Shown here in pieces: positions 63,800-64,000 of a stretch of 64,000 bases of DNA. Source of the DNA: Luidia sarsii (lineage: Eukaryota; Echinodermata; Asteroidea; Paxillosida; Luidiidae); the NCBI GenBank assembly GCA_949987565.1, contig OX465111.1, positions 4,678,590-4,742,589 of the forward strand, written 5' to 3'. The notes under the pieces are model-generated. The model was given only the letters and a program-made list of their open reading frames with translations, was not told the origin of the DNA and did not search any database. How positions within the stretch are numbered: position 1 is the first letter of the stretch; every line of letters begins with the position of its first letter. The translations under genes were made by a program, and so were the position numbers.

Positions 63800-64000
63800 T
63801 CTAAGGGCCTTTTCACACTAGACAAATCGCAGATGATTCACACTTGCCAATTTTCAATCCGTGAACCCCGAGATTGGCTTCAACCCGGGTTGAACTCAAC
63901 CCTGCTCTGGACCAGGGTTGAAATTTTCAGCACGGGTTGAAAACGATAGTGTGAAAAGAACCGGGTTGAGTTTGCCGTGAAATCTCGGGGTTGAATTGCC
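63800..64000. mobile_element. Palindromic MITE cut by the window end
   Basis: AGGGCCTTTTCACACTAGAC opens a stretch rich in inverse words: CAACCCGGGTTGAACTCAAC, CCAGGGTTGAAATTTTCA, ATAGTGTGAAAAGAACCGGG. CCCCGAGATT and AATCTCGGGG-like arms lie at both sides. The right end lies beyond base 64000. No coding capacity. Confidence 0.65.

Overview
This is eukaryotic nuclear DNA. The genes have many short exons with GT-AG borders and consistent reading phases, large introns, long simple-sequence tracts, tRNA-derived SINE fragments and MITEs. The proteins (an ADAMTS metalloprotease, secreted discoidin-domain proteins, metazoan NELF-B and kynurenine formamidase) and the repeat style point to a marine invertebrate, probably a non-vertebrate deuterostome such as an echinoderm. 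That assignment is inference. The species cannot be named from the sequence alone.

Layout. (1) 1178-18477, + strand: an ADAMTS-type secreted metalloprotease. I trace 35 phase-consistent exons (4470 coding bases, 1489 residues). They give a propeptide, a reprolysin catalytic domain, a disintegrin-like module, eight tandem thrombospondin repeats, a spacer, two more thrombospondin repeats and two CUB domains. The signal-peptide exon is not found. (2) 18478-23272: intergenic, dominated by a GCTT array, a GGTTG array and a 1.3 kb polypurine minisatellite. (3) 23273-25780 and 29764-46476, + strand: two paralogous five-exon genes for small secreted proteins, each with a Cys-containing N-terminal module and one F5/8-type-C (discoidin) domain. 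The second gene has a 15 kb fourth intron. That intron holds a spliced transposon-derived gene on the opposite strand, a broken retroelement gag with CCHC knuckle, a broken cold-shock domain and a 90-bp tandem array. (4) 50917-57112, - strand: a complete five-exon NELFB gene (571 aa). (5) 58932-60085, + strand: two elongator tRNA-Met(CAT) genes. (6) 61124-63652, - strand: the last five exons of AFMID, with the 5' end beyond the window.

The genes do not form a pathway; they are neighbours in an animal genome. The ADAMTS and discoidin proteins would act outside the cell, NELF-B in nuclear pausing of RNA polymerase II, and AFMID in cytosolic tryptophan-kynurenine catabolism.

Most interesting structures: a 16-unit tandem array in NELFB intron 2, each unit copying the real 3' splice site and the first 17 bases of exon 3 and so forming a series of decoy or poison acceptors; an ADAMTS whose thrombospondin array sits where the cysteine-rich domain should be; a dispersed repeat carrying an exact match to the histone-mRNA 3' stem-loop; and a gag remnant followed by a cold-shock domain remnant.
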